From positions 1 through 64,000 of the forward strand of contig DDYY01000068.1 in assembly GCA_002346225.1 (NCBI GenBank): 64,000 nucleotides of DNA. The letters are read 5' to 3'. Shown piece by piece: positions 63,858-64,000 of the stretch. Each line of letters opens with the position of its first letter. Position 1 is the stretch's first letter. The DNA is from Bacteroidetes bacterium UBA3022 (lineage in GTDB: Bacteria > Bacteroidota > Bacteroidia > Chitinophagales > BACL12). The translations under genes and the position numbers were made by a program. The notes below the pieces were generated by a model. It was not told the DNA's origin and ran no database searches. It saw only the letters and a program-made list of their open reading frames with translations.

Positions 63858-64000
63858 CTATCACTCCATTGGGTTATACATTGCAACAGTGTTGCCTGCA
63901 CTGCTGATGCAGAAAGGTCCTTCCTCACAAATGCCCGCAGTTGCTCAGCCTGTGCCCGCGCCTTATCGGGTTCTTGCAAACAGGCAATTGTTACTGCAGC
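63854..64000 (-). CDS. C-terminal end of a gene, probably a glycosyltransferase (5' part outside window)
   Basis: 48 C-terminal residues are visible. The pattern ACLQEPDKARAQAEQLRAFV followed by RKDLSASAVQATLLQCITQW resembles the closing helices of GT-B (GT4) enzymes, where a residue-counting helix with R-x3-A-x2-LR is followed by a short final helix. The stop overlaps the ATG of the next gene (ATGA). Identification is tentative. Confidence 0.5.
   Translation of the reverse strand, partial: AAVTIACLQEPDKARAQAEQLRAFVRKDLSASAVQATLLQCITQWSDR

Overview
This 64 kb window is a chromosomal segment of a member of the Bacteroidota. The evidence is two proteins with C-terminal type IX secretion (T9SS) sorting domains, SusC/Cir-like TonB-dependent receptors with N-terminal carboxypeptidase-regulatory-like domains, a cbb3 oxidase with CcoN and CcoO fused in one polypeptide, a DUF4468 protein, a DUF3667 gene, and promoters of the Bacteroidota type (TTTG, about 19-21 bases, TAnnTTTG). 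Saprospiria or Chitinophagia would fit; the order cannot be fixed by reading alone. I see no rRNA, insertion sequence, prophage or CRISPR array. Apart from the promoter and operator patches described below, the window is densely coding.

Layout. 1-2.2 kb: the visible part of a Cys/Met-type PLP lyase, translationally overlapped with an amino acid permease. 2.4-4.7 kb: a secreted serine hydrolase and a YdeI-like protein. 4.8-13.5 kb: a cbb3 respiratory operon (ccoS, ccoNO, ccoQ, ccoP, ccoG, fixH-like, DsbD_2-like membrane protein) preceded by the copper ATPase ccoI, with an FNR-type box between ccoI and ccoS. 13.6-21.5 kb: an outer-membrane protein, gyrB, an M1 peptidase, a DUF4468 protein, then a universal stress protein with its own FNR-type box, an Fnr-type regulator, and a small membrane cytochrome-b-like pair. 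21.6-24.5 kb: a TonB receptor and a small partner. 24.6-24.9 kb: a complete two-gene tRNA-Arg operon with promoter and terminator.

24.9-35.9 kb is a surface-glycan locus on the minus strand: Wzi-like outer membrane protein, undecaprenyl-phosphate sugar transferase, all four enzymes for GDP-D-glycero-D-manno-heptose (hddA-gmhA-hddC-gmhB), a TagA/WecG transferase, an NAD-dependent sugar-nucleotide SDR, a GT4 glycosyltransferase and two sulfotransferases. 36.2-40.8 kb: an M1 aminopeptidase lipoprotein, an unlisted 55-residue membrane protein, and an Lhr-like helicase of the ligase-associated repair type. 40.9-46.3 kb: a heme-uptake-like operon with two HmuY-like proteins, one T9SS-secreted and one lipid-anchored, flanking a TonB receptor, next to a NarL-type regulator with a degenerate receiver and a TAC-N4-N2-N4-GTA inverted repeat.

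46.7-64 kb: proton-translocating transhydrogenase pntAA-AB-B, a DUF3667 gene broken by one in-frame TGA, a large T9SS cargo protein, a thioesterase with tsaD, tamB, a TPR-like protein divergent from a 48-residue secreted-looking peptide gene with a near-consensus promoter, an orphan gene whose leader and start codon are duplicated, ribBA, a membrane glycosyltransferase and the tail of another gene.

The parts most worth following are the HmuY/NarL operon (40.9-46.3 kb), the peptide/TPR/duplicated-leader region (58.9-61.4 kb) and the Fnr circuit linking the cco operon, the stress protein and the regulator. All functional names rest on motifs and family resemblance read by eye; no search was run.
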